The notes under the pieces were generated by a model, which saw nothing but the letters and a program-made list of their open reading frames with translations, did no database searches and was not told where the DNA came from. A stretch of DNA of 41,319 bases from Aphanomyces cochlioides (Eukaryota; Oomycota; Saprolegniomycetes; Saprolegniales; Verrucalvaceae), in the NCBI GenBank assembly GCA_019828595.1, contig JAHQRK010000072.1, positions 1-41,319 of the forward strand. Reading direction: 5' to 3'. Of the stretch, positions 23,117 to 37,485 are shown piece by piece. The translations under genes and the position numbers were made by a program. Each line of letters begins with the position of its first letter. The first letter of the stretch is position 1.

Positions 23117-24238
23117 GCTATACTATACACCCACACAACACGATACCATACAACCGAGACACAACAACACATACCACCAAGCATATTCCACTCCCCACGA
23201 CAACAACGATACCACATTCACACCAAGTTACATCAACTACACCATATATATACACAGTCAACACACTACACCCTCATACCTTATACTCACCGACATATAT
23301 ACAACACACCAGCTACTTCCTACTACTGACCTCGTGGCAGTCGTCACACACATCAATGGATGGCCGTGGGTCGTGCTTGGAAATTGATGAGATCTAATCT
23401 GGATGGCTTGACTGCAACAATGCGTTTTACTGGAGTCAAATCAGGTACATCTTCCCATACAAATGGCGTCAATGTTGTGGCTTTATCCGCTGCATTTCTC
23501 ACACGAACAGCTCACTCCAGTTCGTCTACATTGATGGATTCAAGCATCGTAATCGCAGCTTTCTCTGTGTCGAAAGTTGGGACGCTTTTCATGGCAAACA
23601 AAAAGTGTCCCAATATGATATTCTACTCTCCTTTTCGTCCAAAGTATGGTCACTACATAATGACCAGTTTGACTCACGATTATAAGAGCGCCATCATTCT
23701 TGCACAGCCGAGGCCACATATATATGAGCAAGTTGTTGTATTCCAAGTGCGTGGACATGTTGGAAGAGCGTATTTATCGTCTTCCATTTCACACCATCGA
23801 CAAAAGTATGATGGATCGAGTCTCGCGCAACGTATTGGATTCAAGATATTGTTTCTCCAGCTTTGTAATTCCTCCAATTGTATGCATGTAATGTGTGCTA
23901 TTCGCGTTGGATGAGACCAAATGTGTCGAGACATTCGAGAACAGGACATGAAATGGGTTACGAATGACAGTCATGTGAGCCTGGTCGAAACTCCTCTTCT
24001 GGTACATGGTATATTTTCTTTGGCGTGGCAATATGGAATGAGTGTTTTGAAAAAGAAAACAGAGCGACGGATGATTGGGGAGACGAGTGGGTACGTTTTT
24101 CGTGGAGAAAAATGCTGGTTGTTTGTATTGTTTGTCTGATGACGAAGGGATAGAAAAGTCGAGATATAAAGACAGTCGAGTGAAGGAGGTGGAGAGTGTG
24201 GATGGAAAGTGAGAGTGGTGAAAGAGGGGCAAAAGTGT

Positions 24239-24312
24239 AGTCCACGACGGGACTCGAACCCGCAATCTCCCGCTTCGTAGGCGGATGCCCTATCCAATTG
24301 GGCCACGTAGAC
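24239..24312 (-). tRNA. trnR-ACG: tRNA-Arg(ACG), unit 21
   Basis: Matches the reference copy. Alleles: T3, C (24628); last C of the regular three-unit series. Confidence 0.96.
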
Positions 24313-25436
24313 GCTATACTATACACCCACACAACACGATACCATACAACCGAGACACAACAACACATACCACCAAGCATATTCCACTCCCCACGACAAC
24401 AACGATACCACATTCACACCAAGTTACATCAACTACACCATATATATACACAGTCAACACACTACACCCTCATACCTTATACTCACCGACATATATACAA
24501 CACACCAGCTACTTCCTACTACTGACCTCGTGGCAGTCGTCACACACATCAATGGATGGCCGTGGGTCGTGCTTGGAAATTGATGAGATCTAATCTGGAT
24601 GGCTTGACTGCAACAATGCGTTTTACTCGAGTCAAATCAGGTACATCTTCCCATACAAATGGCGTCAATGTTGTGGCTTTATCCGCTGCATTTCTCACAC
24701 GAACAGCTCACTCCAGTTCGTCTACATTGATGGATTCAAGCATCGTAATCGCAGCTTTCTCTGTGTCGAAAGTTGGGACGCTTTTCATGGCAAACAAAAA
24801 GTGTCCCAATATGATATTCTACTCTCCTTTTCGTCCAAAGTATGGTCACTACATAATGACCAGTTTGACTCACGATTATAAGAGCGCCATCATTCTTGCA
24901 CAGCCGAGGCCACATATATATGAGCAAGTTGTTGTATTCCAAGTGCGTGGACATGTTGGAAGAGCGTATTTATCGTCTTCCATTTCACACCATCGACAAA
25001 AGTATGATGGATCGAGTCTCGCGCAACGTATTGGATTCAAGATATTGTTTCTCCAGCTTTGTAATTCCTCCAATTGTATGCATGTAATGTGTGCTATTCG
25101 CGTTGGATGAGACCAAATGTGTCGAGACATTCGAGAACAGGACATGAAATGGGTTACGAATGACAGTCATGTGAGCCTGGTCGAAACTCCTCTTCTGGTA
25201 CATGGTATATTTTCTTTGGCGTGGCAATATGGAATGAGTGTTTTGAAAAAGAAAACAGAGCGACGGATGATTGGGGAGACGAGTGGGTACGTTTTTCGTG
25301 GAGAAAAATGCTGGTTGTTTGTATTGTTTGTCTGATGACGAAGGGATAGAAAAGTCGAGATATAAAGACAGTCGAGTGAAGGAGGTGGAGAGTGTGGATG
25401 GAAAGTGAGAGTGGTGAAAAAGAGGGGCAAAAGTGT

Positions 25437-25510
25437 AGTCCACGACGGGACTCGAACCCGCAATCTCCCGCTTCGTAGGCGGATGCCCTATCCAATTGGG
25501 CCACGTAGAC
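25437..25510 (-). tRNA. trnR-ACG: tRNA-Arg(ACG), unit 22
   Basis: Matches the reference copy. Alleles: T5, G. Confidence 0.96.
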
Positions 25511-26634
25511 GCTATACTATACACCCACACAACACGATACCATACAACCGAGACACAACAACACATACCACCAAGCATATTCCACTCCCCACGACAACAA
25601 CGATACCACATTCACACCAAGTTACATCAACTACACCATATATATACACAGTCAACACACTACACCCTCATACCTTATACTCACCGACATATATACAACA
25701 CACCAGCTACTTCCTACTACTGACCTCGTGGCAGTCGTCACACACATCAATGGATGGCCGTGGGTCGTGCTTGGAAATTGATGAGATCTAATCTGGATGG
25801 CTTGACTGCAACAATGCGTTTTACTGGAGTCAAATCAGGTACATCTTCCCATACAAATGGCGTCAATGTTGTGGCTTTATCCGCTGCATTTCTCACACGA
25901 ACAGCTCACTCCAGTTCGTCTACATTGATGGATTCAAGCATCGTAATCGCAGCTTTCTCTGTGTCGAAAGTTGGGACGCTTTTCATGGCAAACAAAAAGT
26001 GTCCCAATATGATATTCTACTCTCCTTTTCGTCCAAAGTATGGTCACTACATAATGACCAGTTTGACTCACGATTATAAGAGCGCCATCATTCTTGCACA
26101 GCCGAGGCCACATATATATGAGCAAGTTGTTGTATTCCAAGTGCGTGGACATGTTGGAAGAGCGTATTTATCGTCTTCCATTTCACACCATCGACAAAAG
26201 TATGATGGATCGAGTCTCGCGCAACGTATTGGATTCAAGATATTGTTTCTCCAGCTTTGTAATTCCTCCAATTGTATGCATGTAATGTGTGCTATTCGCG
26301 TTGGATGAGACCAAATGTGTCGAGACATTCGAGAACAGGACATGAAATGGGTTACGAATGACAGTCATGTGAGCCTGGTCGAAACTCCTCTTCTGGTACA
26401 TGGTATATTTTCTTTGGCGTGGCAATATGGAATGAGTGTTTTGAAAAAGAAAACAGAGCGACGGATGATTGGGGAGACGAGTGGGTACGTTTTTCGTGGA
26501 GAAAAATGCTGGTTGTTTGTATTGTTTGTCTGATGACGAAGGGATAGAAAAGTCGAGATATAAAGACAGTCGAGTGAAGGAGGTGGAGAGTGTGGATGGA
26601 AAGTGAGAGTGGTGAAAAAGAGGGGCAAAAGTGT

Positions 26635-26708
26635 AGTCCACGACGGGACTCGAACCCGCAATCTCCCGCTTCGTAGGCGGATGCCCTATCCAATTGGGCC
26701 ACGTAGAC
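26635..26708 (-). tRNA. trnR-ACG: tRNA-Arg(ACG), unit 23
   Basis: Matches the reference copy. Alleles: T5, G; first core unit with C instead of T at the spacer T/C site (26919). Confidence 0.96.
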
Positions 26709-27832
26709 GCTATACTATACACCCACACAACACGATACCATACAACCGAGACACAACAACACATACCACCAAGCATATTCCACTCCCCACGACAACAACG
26801 ATACCACATTCACACCAAGTTACATCAACTACACCATATATATACACAGTCAACACACTACACCCTCATACCTTATACTCACCGACATATATACAACACA
26901 CCAGCTACTTCCTACTACCGACCTCGTGGCAGTCGTCACACACATCAATGGATGGCCGTGGGTCGTGCTTGGAAATTGATGAGATCTAATCTGGATGGCT
27001 TGACTGCAACAATGCGTTTTACTGGAGTCAAATCAGGTACATCTTCCCATACAAATGGCGTCAATGTTGTGGCTTTATCCGCTGCATTTCTCACACGAAC
27101 AGCTCACTCCAGTTCGTCTACATTGATGGATTCAAGCATCGTAATCGCAGCTTTCTCTGTGTCGAAAGTTGGGACGCTTTTCATGGCAAACAAAAAGTGT
27201 CCCAATATGATATTCTACTCTCCTTTTCGTCCAAAGTATGGTCACTACATAATGACCAGTTTGACTCACGATTATAAGAGCGCCATCATTCTTGCACAGC
27301 CGAGGCCACATATATATGAGCAAGTTGTTGTATTCCAAGTGCGTGGACATGTTGGAAGAGCGTATTTATCGTCTTCCATTTCACACCATCGACAAAAGTA
27401 TGATGGATCGAGTCTCGCGCAACGTATTGGATTCAAGATATTGTTTCTCCAGCTTTGTAATTCCTCCAATTGTATGCATGTAATGTGTGCTATTCGCGTT
27501 GGATGAGACCAAATGTGTCGAGACATTCGAGAACAGGACATGAAATGGGTTACGAATGACAGTCATGTGAGCCTGGTCGAAACTCCTCTTCTGGTACATG
27601 GTATATTTTCTTTGGCGTGGCAATATGGAATGAGTGTTTTGAAAAAGAAAACAGAGCGACGGATGATTGGGGAGACGAGTGGGTACGTTTTTCGTGGAGA
27701 AAAATGCTGGTTGTTTGTATTGTTTGTCTGATGACGAAGGGATAGAAAAGTCGAGATATAAAGACAGTCGAGTGAAGGAGGTGGAGAGTGTGGATGGAAA
27801 GTGAGAGTGGTGAAAAAGAGGGGCAAAAGTGT

Positions 27833-27906
27833 AGTCCACGACGGGACTCGAACCCGCAATCTCCCGCTTCGTAGGCGGATGCCCTATCCAATTGGGCCAC
27901 GTAGAC
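27833..27906 (-). tRNA. trnR-ACG: tRNA-Arg(ACG), unit 24
   Basis: Matches the reference copy. Alleles: T5, G, and C at the T/C site (28117); same haplotype as unit 23, suggesting recent duplication of one from the other. Confidence 0.96.
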
Positions 27907-29028
27907 GCTATACTATACACCCACACAACACGATACCATACAACCGAGACACAACAACACATACCACCAAGCATATTCCACTCCCCACGACAACAACGAT
28001 ACCACATTCACACCAAGTTACATCAACTACACCATATATATACACAGTCAACACACTACACCCTCATACCTTATACTCACCGACATATATACAACACACC
28101 AGCTACTTCCTACTACCGACCTCGTGGCAGTCGTCACACACATCAATGGATGGCCGTGGGTCGTGCTTGGAAATTGATGAGATCTAATCTGGATGGCTTG
28201 ACTGCAACAATGCGTTTTACTGGAGTCAAATCAGGTACATCTTCCCATACAAATGGCGTCAATGTTGTGGCTTTATCCGCTGCATTTCTCACACGAACAG
28301 CTCACTCCAGTTCGTCTACATTGATGGATTCAAGCATCGTAATCGCAGCTTTCTCTGTGTCGAAAGTTGGGACGCTTTTCATGGCAAACAAAAAGTGTCC
28401 CAATATGATATTCTACTCTCCTTTTCGTCCAAAGTATGGTCACTACATAATGACCAGTTTGACTCACGATTATAAGAGCGCCATCATTCTTGCACAGCCG
28501 AGGCCACATATATATGAGCAAGTTGTTGTATTCCAAGTGCGTGGACATGTTGGAAGAGCGTATTTATCGTCTTCCATTTCACACCATCGACAAAAGTATG
28601 ATGGATCGAGTCTCGCGCAACGTATTGGATTCAAGATATTGTTTCTCCAGCTTTGTAATTCCTCCAATTGTATGCATGTAATGTGTGCTATTCGCGTTGG
28701 ATGAGACCAAATGTGTCGAGACATTCGAGAACAGGACATGAAATGGGTTACGAATGACAGTCATGTGAGCCTGGTCGAAACTCCTCTTCTGGTACATGGT
28801 ATATTTTCTTTGGCGTGGCAATATGGAATGAGTGTTTTGAAAAAGAAAACAGAGCGACGGATGATTGGGGAGACGAGTGGGTACGTTTTTCGTGGAGAAA
28901 AATGCTGGTTGTTTGTATTGTTTGTCTGATGACGAAGGGATAGAAAAGTCGAGATATAAAGACAGTCGAGTGAAGGAGGTGGAGAGTGTGGATGGAAAGT
29001 GAGAGTGGTGAAAGAGGGGCAAAAGTGT

Positions 29029-29102
29029 AGTCCACGACGGGACTCGAACCCGCAATCTCCCGCTTCGTAGGCGGATGCCCTATCCAATTGGGCCACGTAG
29101 AC
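29029..29102 (-). tRNA. trnR-ACG: tRNA-Arg(ACG), unit 25
   Basis: Matches the reference copy. Alleles: T3, G, T. Confidence 0.96.
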
Positions 29103-30226
29103 GCTATACTATACACCCACACAACACGATACCATACAACCGAGACACAACAACACATACCACCAAGCATATTCCACTCCCCACGACAACAACGATACCA
29201 CATTCACACCAAGTTACATCAACTACACCATATATATACACAGTCAACACACTACACCCTCATACCTTATACTCACCGACATATATACAACACACCAGCT
29301 ACTTCCTACTACTGACCTCGTGGCAGTCGTCACACACATCAATGGATGGCCGTGGGTCGTGCTTGGAAATTGATGAGATCTAATCTGGATGGCTTGACTG
29401 CAACAATGCGTTTTACTGGAGTCAAATCAGGTACATCTTCCCATACAAATGGCGTCAATGTTGTGGCTTTATCCGCTGCATTTCTCACACGAACAGCTCA
29501 CTCCAGTTCGTCTACATTGATGGATTCAAGCATCGTAATCGCAGCTTTCTCTGTGTCGAAAGTTGGGACGCTTTTCATGGCAAACAAAAAGTGTCCCAAT
29601 ATGATATTCTACTCTCCTTTTCGTCCAAAGTATGGTCACTACATAATGACCAGTTTGACTCACGATTATAAGAGCGCCATCATTCTTGCACAGCCGAGGC
29701 CACATATATATGAGCAAGTTGTTGTATTCCAAGTGCGTGGACATGTTGGAAGAGCGTATTTATCGTCTTCCATTTCACACCATCGACAAAAGTATGATGG
29801 ATCGAGTCTCGCGCAACGTATTGGATTCAAGATATTGTTTCTCCAGCTTTGTAATTCCTCCAATTGTATGCATGTAATGTGTGCTATTCGCGTTGGATGA
29901 GACCAAATGTGTCGAGACATTCGAGAACAGGACATGAAATGGGTTACGAATGACAGTCATGTGAGCCTGGTCGAAACTCCTCTTCTGGTACATGGTATAT
30001 TTTCTTTGGCGTGGCAATATGGAATGAGTGTTTTGAAAAAGAAAACAGAGCGACGGATGATTGGGGAGACGAGTGGGTACGTTTTTCGTGGAGAAAAATG
30101 CTGGTTGTTTGTATTGTTTGTCTGATGACGAAGGGATAGAAAAGTCGAGATATAAAGACAGTCGAGTGAAGGAGGTGGAGAGTGTGGATGGAAAGTGAGA
30201 GTGGTGAAAAAGAGGGGCAAAAGTGT

Positions 30227-30300
30227 AGTCCACGACGGGACTCGAACCCGCAATCTCCCGCTTCGTAGGCGGATGCCCTATCCAATTGGGCCACGTAGAC
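30227..30300 (-). tRNA. trnR-ACG: tRNA-Arg(ACG), unit 26
   Basis: Matches the reference copy. Alleles: T5, G, T; units 26, 27 and 28 share one haplotype. Confidence 0.96.
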
Positions 30301-31424
30301 GCTATACTATACACCCACACAACACGATACCATACAACCGAGACACAACAACACATACCACCAAGCATATTCCACTCCCCACGACAACAACGATACCACA
30401 TTCACACCAAGTTACATCAACTACACCATATATATACACAGTCAACACACTACACCCTCATACCTTATACTCACCGACATATATACAACACACCAGCTAC
30501 TTCCTACTACTGACCTCGTGGCAGTCGTCACACACATCAATGGATGGCCGTGGGTCGTGCTTGGAAATTGATGAGATCTAATCTGGATGGCTTGACTGCA
30601 ACAATGCGTTTTACTGGAGTCAAATCAGGTACATCTTCCCATACAAATGGCGTCAATGTTGTGGCTTTATCCGCTGCATTTCTCACACGAACAGCTCACT
30701 CCAGTTCGTCTACATTGATGGATTCAAGCATCGTAATCGCAGCTTTCTCTGTGTCGAAAGTTGGGACGCTTTTCATGGCAAACAAAAAGTGTCCCAATAT
30801 GATATTCTACTCTCCTTTTCGTCCAAAGTATGGTCACTACATAATGACCAGTTTGACTCACGATTATAAGAGCGCCATCATTCTTGCACAGCCGAGGCCA
30901 CATATATATGAGCAAGTTGTTGTATTCCAAGTGCGTGGACATGTTGGAAGAGCGTATTTATCGTCTTCCATTTCACACCATCGACAAAAGTATGATGGAT
31001 CGAGTCTCGCGCAACGTATTGGATTCAAGATATTGTTTCTCCAGCTTTGTAATTCCTCCAATTGTATGCATGTAATGTGTGCTATTCGCGTTGGATGAGA
31101 CCAAATGTGTCGAGACATTCGAGAACAGGACATGAAATGGGTTACGAATGACAGTCATGTGAGCCTGGTCGAAACTCCTCTTCTGGTACATGGTATATTT
31201 TCTTTGGCGTGGCAATATGGAATGAGTGTTTTGAAAAAGAAAACAGAGCGACGGATGATTGGGGAGACGAGTGGGTACGTTTTTCGTGGAGAAAAATGCT
31301 GGTTGTTTGTATTGTTTGTCTGATGACGAAGGGATAGAAAAGTCGAGATATAAAGACAGTCGAGTGAAGGAGGTGGAGAGTGTGGATGGAAAGTGAGAGT
31401 GGTGAAAAAGAGGGGCAAAAGTGT

Positions 31425-31498
31425 AGTCCACGACGGGACTCGAACCCGCAATCTCCCGCTTCGTAGGCGGATGCCCTATCCAATTGGGCCACGTAGAC
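31425..31498 (-). tRNA. trnR-ACG: tRNA-Arg(ACG), unit 27
   Basis: Matches the reference copy. Alleles: T5, G, T. Confidence 0.96.
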
Positions 31499-32622
31499 GC
31501 TATACTATACACCCACACAACACGATACCATACAACCGAGACACAACAACACATACCACCAAGCATATTCCACTCCCCACGACAACAACGATACCACATT
31601 CACACCAAGTTACATCAACTACACCATATATATACACAGTCAACACACTACACCCTCATACCTTATACTCACCGACATATATACAACACACCAGCTACTT
31701 CCTACTACTGACCTCGTGGCAGTCGTCACACACATCAATGGATGGCCGTGGGTCGTGCTTGGAAATTGATGAGATCTAATCTGGATGGCTTGACTGCAAC
31801 AATGCGTTTTACTGGAGTCAAATCAGGTACATCTTCCCATACAAATGGCGTCAATGTTGTGGCTTTATCCGCTGCATTTCTCACACGAACAGCTCACTCC
31901 AGTTCGTCTACATTGATGGATTCAAGCATCGTAATCGCAGCTTTCTCTGTGTCGAAAGTTGGGACGCTTTTCATGGCAAACAAAAAGTGTCCCAATATGA
32001 TATTCTACTCTCCTTTTCGTCCAAAGTATGGTCACTACATAATGACCAGTTTGACTCACGATTATAAGAGCGCCATCATTCTTGCACAGCCGAGGCCACA
32101 TATATATGAGCAAGTTGTTGTATTCCAAGTGCGTGGACATGTTGGAAGAGCGTATTTATCGTCTTCCATTTCACACCATCGACAAAAGTATGATGGATCG
32201 AGTCTCGCGCAACGTATTGGATTCAAGATATTGTTTCTCCAGCTTTGTAATTCCTCCAATTGTATGCATGTAATGTGTGCTATTCGCGTTGGATGAGACC
32301 AAATGTGTCGAGACATTCGAGAACAGGACATGAAATGGGTTACGAATGACAGTCATGTGAGCCTGGTCGAAACTCCTCTTCTGGTACATGGTATATTTTC
32401 TTTGGCGTGGCAATATGGAATGAGTGTTTTGAAAAAGAAAACAGAGCGACGGATGATTGGGGAGACGAGTGGGTACGTTTTTCGTGGAGAAAAATGCTGG
32501 TTGTTTGTATTGTTTGTCTGATGACGAAGGGATAGAAAAGTCGAGATATAAAGACAGTCGAGTGAAGGAGGTGGAGAGTGTGGATGGAAAGTGAGAGTGG
32601 TGAAAAAGAGGGGCAAAAGTGT

Positions 32623-32696
32623 AGTCCACGACGGGACTCGAACCCGCAATCTCCCGCTTCGTAGGCGGATGCCCTATCCAATTGGGCCACGTAGAC
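32623..32696 (-). tRNA. trnR-ACG: tRNA-Arg(ACG), unit 28
   Basis: Matches the reference copy. Alleles: T5, G, T. Confidence 0.96.
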
Positions 32697-33818
32697 GCTA
32701 TACTATACACCCACACAACACGATACCATACAACCGAGACACAACAACACATACCACCAAGCATATTCCACTCCCCACGACAACAACGATACCACATTCA
32801 CACCAAGTTACATCAACTACACCATATATATACACAGTCAACACACTACACCCTCATACCTTATACTCACCGACATATATACAACACACCAGCTACTTCC
32901 TACTACTGACCTCGTGGCAGTCGTCACACACATCAATGGATGGCCGTGGGTCGTGCTTGGAAATTGATGAGATCTAATCTGGATGGCTTGACTGCAACAA
33001 TGCGTTTTACTGGAGTCAAATCAGGTACATCTTCCCATACAAATGGCGTCAATGTTGTGGCTTTATCCGCTGCATTTCTCACACGAACAGCTCACTCCAG
33101 TTCGTCTACATTGATGGATTCAAGCATCGTAATCGCAGCTTTCTCTGTGTCGAAAGTTGGGACGCTTTTCATGGCAAACAAAAAGTGTCCCAATATGATA
33201 TTCTACTCTCCTTTTCGTCCAAAGTATGGTCACTACATAATGACCAGTTTGACTCACGATTATAAGAGCGCCATCATTCTTGCACAGCCGAGGCCACATA
33301 TATATGAGCAAGTTGTTGTATTCCAAGTGCGTGGACATGTTGGAAGAGCGTATTTATCGTCTTCCATTTCACACCATCGACAAAAGTATGATGGATCGAG
33401 TCTCGCGCAACGTATTGGATTCAAGATATTGTTTCTCCAGCTTTGTAATTCCTCCAATTGTATGCATGTAATGTGTGCTATTCGCGTTGGATGAGACCAA
33501 ATGTGTCGAGACATTCGAGAACAGGACATGAAATGGGTTACGAATGACAGTCATGTGAGCCTGGTCGAAACTCCTCTTCTGGTACATGGTATATTTTCTT
33601 TGGCGTGGCAATATGGAATGAGTGTTTTGAAAAAGAAAACAGAGCGACGGATGATTGGGGAGACGAGTGGGTACGTTTTTCGTGGAGAAAAATGCTGGTT
33701 GTTTGTATTGTTTGTCTGATGACGAAGGGATAGAAAAGTCGAGATATAAAGACAGTCGAGTGAAGGAGGTGGAGAGTGTGGATGGAAAGTGAGAGTGGTG
33801 AAAGAGGGGCAAAAGTGT

Positions 33819-33892
33819 AGTCCACGACGGGACTCGAACCCGCAATCTCCCGCTTCGTAGGCGGATGCCCTATCCAATTGGGCCACGTAGAC
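33819..33892 (-). tRNA. trnR-ACG: tRNA-Arg(ACG), unit 29
   Basis: Matches the reference copy. Alleles: T3, C at both variable sites (34103 and 34208). Confidence 0.96.
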
Positions 33893-35015
33893 GCTATACT
33901 ATACACCCACACAACACGATACCATACAACCGAGACACAACAACACATACCACCAAGCATATTCCACTCCCCACGACAACAACGATACCACATTCACACC
34001 AAGTTACATCAACTACACCATATATATACACAGTCAACACACTACACCCTCATACCTTATACTCACCGACATATATACAACACACCAGCTACTTCCTACT
34101 ACCGACCTCGTGGCAGTCGTCACACACATCAATGGATGGCCGTGGGTCGTGCTTGGAAATTGATGAGATCTAATCTGGATGGCTTGACTGCAACAATGCG
34201 TTTTACTCGAGTCAAATCAGGTACATCTTCCCATACAAATGGCGTCAATGTTGTGGCTTTATCCGCTGCATTTCTCACACGAACAGCTCACTCCAGTTCG
34301 TCTACATTGATGGATTCAAGCATCGTAATCGCAGCTTTCTCTGTGTCGAAAGTTGGGACGCTTTTCATGGCAAACAAAAAGTGTCCCAATATGATATTCT
34401 ACTCTCCTTTTCGTCCAAAGTATGGTCACTACATAATGACCAGTTTGACTCACGATTATAAGAGCGCCATCATTCTTGCACAGCCGAGGCCACATATATA
34501 TGAGCAAGTTGTTGTATTCCAAGTGCGTGGACATGTTGGAAGAGCGTATTTATCGTCTTCCATTTCACACCATCGACAAAAGTATGATGGATCGAGTCTC
34601 GCGCAACGTATTGGATTCAAGATATTGTTTCTCCAGCTTTGTAATTCCTCCAATTGTATGCATGTAATGTGTGCTATTCGCGTTGGATGAGACCAAATGT
34701 GTCGAGACATTCGAGAACAGGACATGAAATGGGTTACGAATGACAGTCATGTGAGCCTGGTCGAAACTCCTCTTCTGGTACATGGTATATTTTCTTTGGC
34801 GTGGCAATATGGAATGAGTGTTTTGAAAAAGAAAACAGAGCGACGGATGATTGGGGAGACGAGTGGGTACGTTTTTCGTGGAGAAAAATGCTGGTTGTTT
34901 GTATTGTTTGTCTGATGACGAAGGGATAGAAAAGTCGAGATATAAAGACAGTCGAGTGAAGGAGGTGGAGAGTGTGGATGGAAAGTGAGAGTGGTGAAAA
35001 AGAGGGCAAAAGTGT

Positions 35016-35089
35016 AGTCCACGACGGGACTCGAACCCGCAATCTCCCGCTTCGTAGGCGGATGCCCTATCCAATTGGGCCACGTAGAC
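35016..35089 (-). tRNA. trnR-ACG: tRNA-Arg(ACG), unit 30
   Basis: Matches the reference copy. Alleles: T5 with one G fewer beside it (plus strand AAAAAGAGGGC), G, and C at 35300. Confidence 0.96.
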
Positions 35090-36213
35090 GCTATACTATA
35101 CACCCACACAACACGATACCATACAACCGAGACACAACAACACATACCACCAAGCATATTCCACTCCCCACGACAACAACGATACCACATTCACACCAAG
35201 TTACATCAACTACACCATATATATACACAGTCAACACACTACACCCTCATACCTTATACTCACCGACATATATACAACACACCAGCTACTTCCTACTACC
35301 GACCTCGTGGCAGTCGTCACACACATCAATGGATGGCCGTGGGTCGTGCTTGGAAATTGATGAGATCTAATCTGGATGGCTTGACTGCAACAATGCGTTT
35401 TACTGGAGTCAAATCAGGTACATCTTCCCATACAAATGGCGTCAATGTTGTGGCTTTATCCGCTGCATTTCTCACACGAACAGCTCACTCCAGTTCGTCT
35501 ACATTGATGGATTCAAGCATCGTAATCGCAGCTTTCTCTGTGTCGAAAGTTGGGACGCTTTTCATGGCAAACAAAAAGTGTCCCAATATGATATTCTACT
35601 CTCCTTTTCGTCCAAAGTATGGTCACTACATAATGACCAGTTTGACTCACGATTATAAGAGCGCCATCATTCTTGCACAGCCGAGGCCACATATATATGA
35701 GCAAGTTGTTGTATTCCAAGTGCGTGGACATGTTGGAAGAGCGTATTTATCGTCTTCCATTTCACACCATCGACAAAAGTATGATGGATCGAGTCTCGCG
35801 CAACGTATTGGATTCAAGATATTGTTTCTCCAGCTTTGTAATTCCTCCAATTGTATGCATGTAATGTGTGCTATTCGCGTTGGATGAGACCAAATGTGTC
35901 GAGACATTCGAGAACAGGACATGAAATGGGTTACGAATGACAGTCATGTGAGCCTGGTCGAAACTCCTCTTCTGGTACATGGTATATTTTCTTTGGCGTG
36001 GCAATATGGAATGAGTGTTTTGAAAAAGAAAACAGAGCGACGGATGATTGGGGAGACGAGTGGGTACGTTTTTCGTGGAGAAAAATGCTGGTTGTTTGTA
36101 TTGTTTGTCTGATGACGAAGGGATAGAAAAGTCGAGATATAAAGACAGTCGAGTGAAGGAGGTGGAGAGTGTGGATGGAAAGTGAGAGTGGTGAAAAAGA
36201 GGGGCAAAAGTGT

Positions 36214-36287
36214 AGTCCACGACGGGACTCGAACCCGCAATCTCCCGCTTCGTAGGCGGATGCCCTATCCAATTGGGCCACGTAGAC
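36214..36287 (-). tRNA. trnR-ACG: tRNA-Arg(ACG), unit 31
   Basis: Matches the reference copy. Alleles: T5, C at both sites (36498 and 36603). Confidence 0.96.
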
Positions 36288-37411
36288 GCTATACTATACA
36301 CCCACACAACACGATACCATACAACCGAGACACAACAACACATACCACCAAGCATATTCCACTCCCCACGACAACAACGATACCACATTCACACCAAGTT
36401 ACATCAACTACACCATATATATACACAGTCAACACACTACACCCTCATACCTTATACTCACCGACATATATACAACACACCAGCTACTTCCTACTACCGA
36501 CCTCGTGGCAGTCGTCACACACATCAATGGATGGCCGTGGGTCGTGCTTGGAAATTGATGAGATCTAATCTGGATGGCTTGACTGCAACAATGCGTTTTA
36601 CTCGAGTCAAATCAGGTACATCTTCCCATACAAATGGCGTCAATGTTGTGGCTTTATCCGCTGCATTTCTCACACGAACAGCTCACTCCAGTTCGTCTAC
36701 ATTGATGGATTCAAGCATCGTAATCGCAGCTTTCTCTGTGTCGAAAGTTGGGACGCTTTTCATGGCAAACAAAAAGTGTCCCAATATGATATTCTACTCT
36801 CCTTTTCGTCCAAAGTATGGTCACTACATAATGACCAGTTTGACTCACGATTATAAGAGCGCCATCATTCTTGCACAGCCGAGGCCACATATATATGAGC
36901 AAGTTGTTGTATTCCAAGTGCGTGGACATGTTGGAAGAGCGTATTTATCGTCTTCCATTTCACACCATCGACAAAAGTATGATGGATCGAGTCTCGCGCA
37001 ACGTATTGGATTCAAGATATTGTTTCTCCAGCTTTGTAATTCCTCCAATTGTATGCATGTAATGTGTGCTATTCGCGTTGGATGAGACCAAATGTGTCGA
37101 GACATTCGAGAACAGGACATGAAATGGGTTACGAATGACAGTCATGTGAGCCTGGTCGAAACTCCTCTTCTGGTACATGGTATATTTTCTTTGGCGTGGC
37201 AATATGGAATGAGTGTTTTGAAAAAGAAAACAGAGCGACGGATGATTGGGGAGACGAGTGGGTACGTTTTTCGTGGAGAAAAATGCTGGTTGTTTGTATT
37301 GTTTGTCTGATGACGAAGGGATAGAAAAGTCGAGATATAAAGACAGTCGAGTGAAGGAGGTGGAGAGTGTGGATGGAAAGTGAGAGTGGTGAAAAAGAGG
37401 GGCAAAAGTGT

Positions 37412-37485
37412 AGTCCACGACGGGACTCGAACCCGCAATCTCCCGCTTCGTAGGCGGATGCCCTATCCAATTGGGCCACGTAGAC
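37412..37485 (-). tRNA. trnR-ACG: tRNA-Arg(ACG), unit 32
   Basis: Matches the reference copy. Alleles: T5, G, and C at 37696. Confidence 0.96.
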
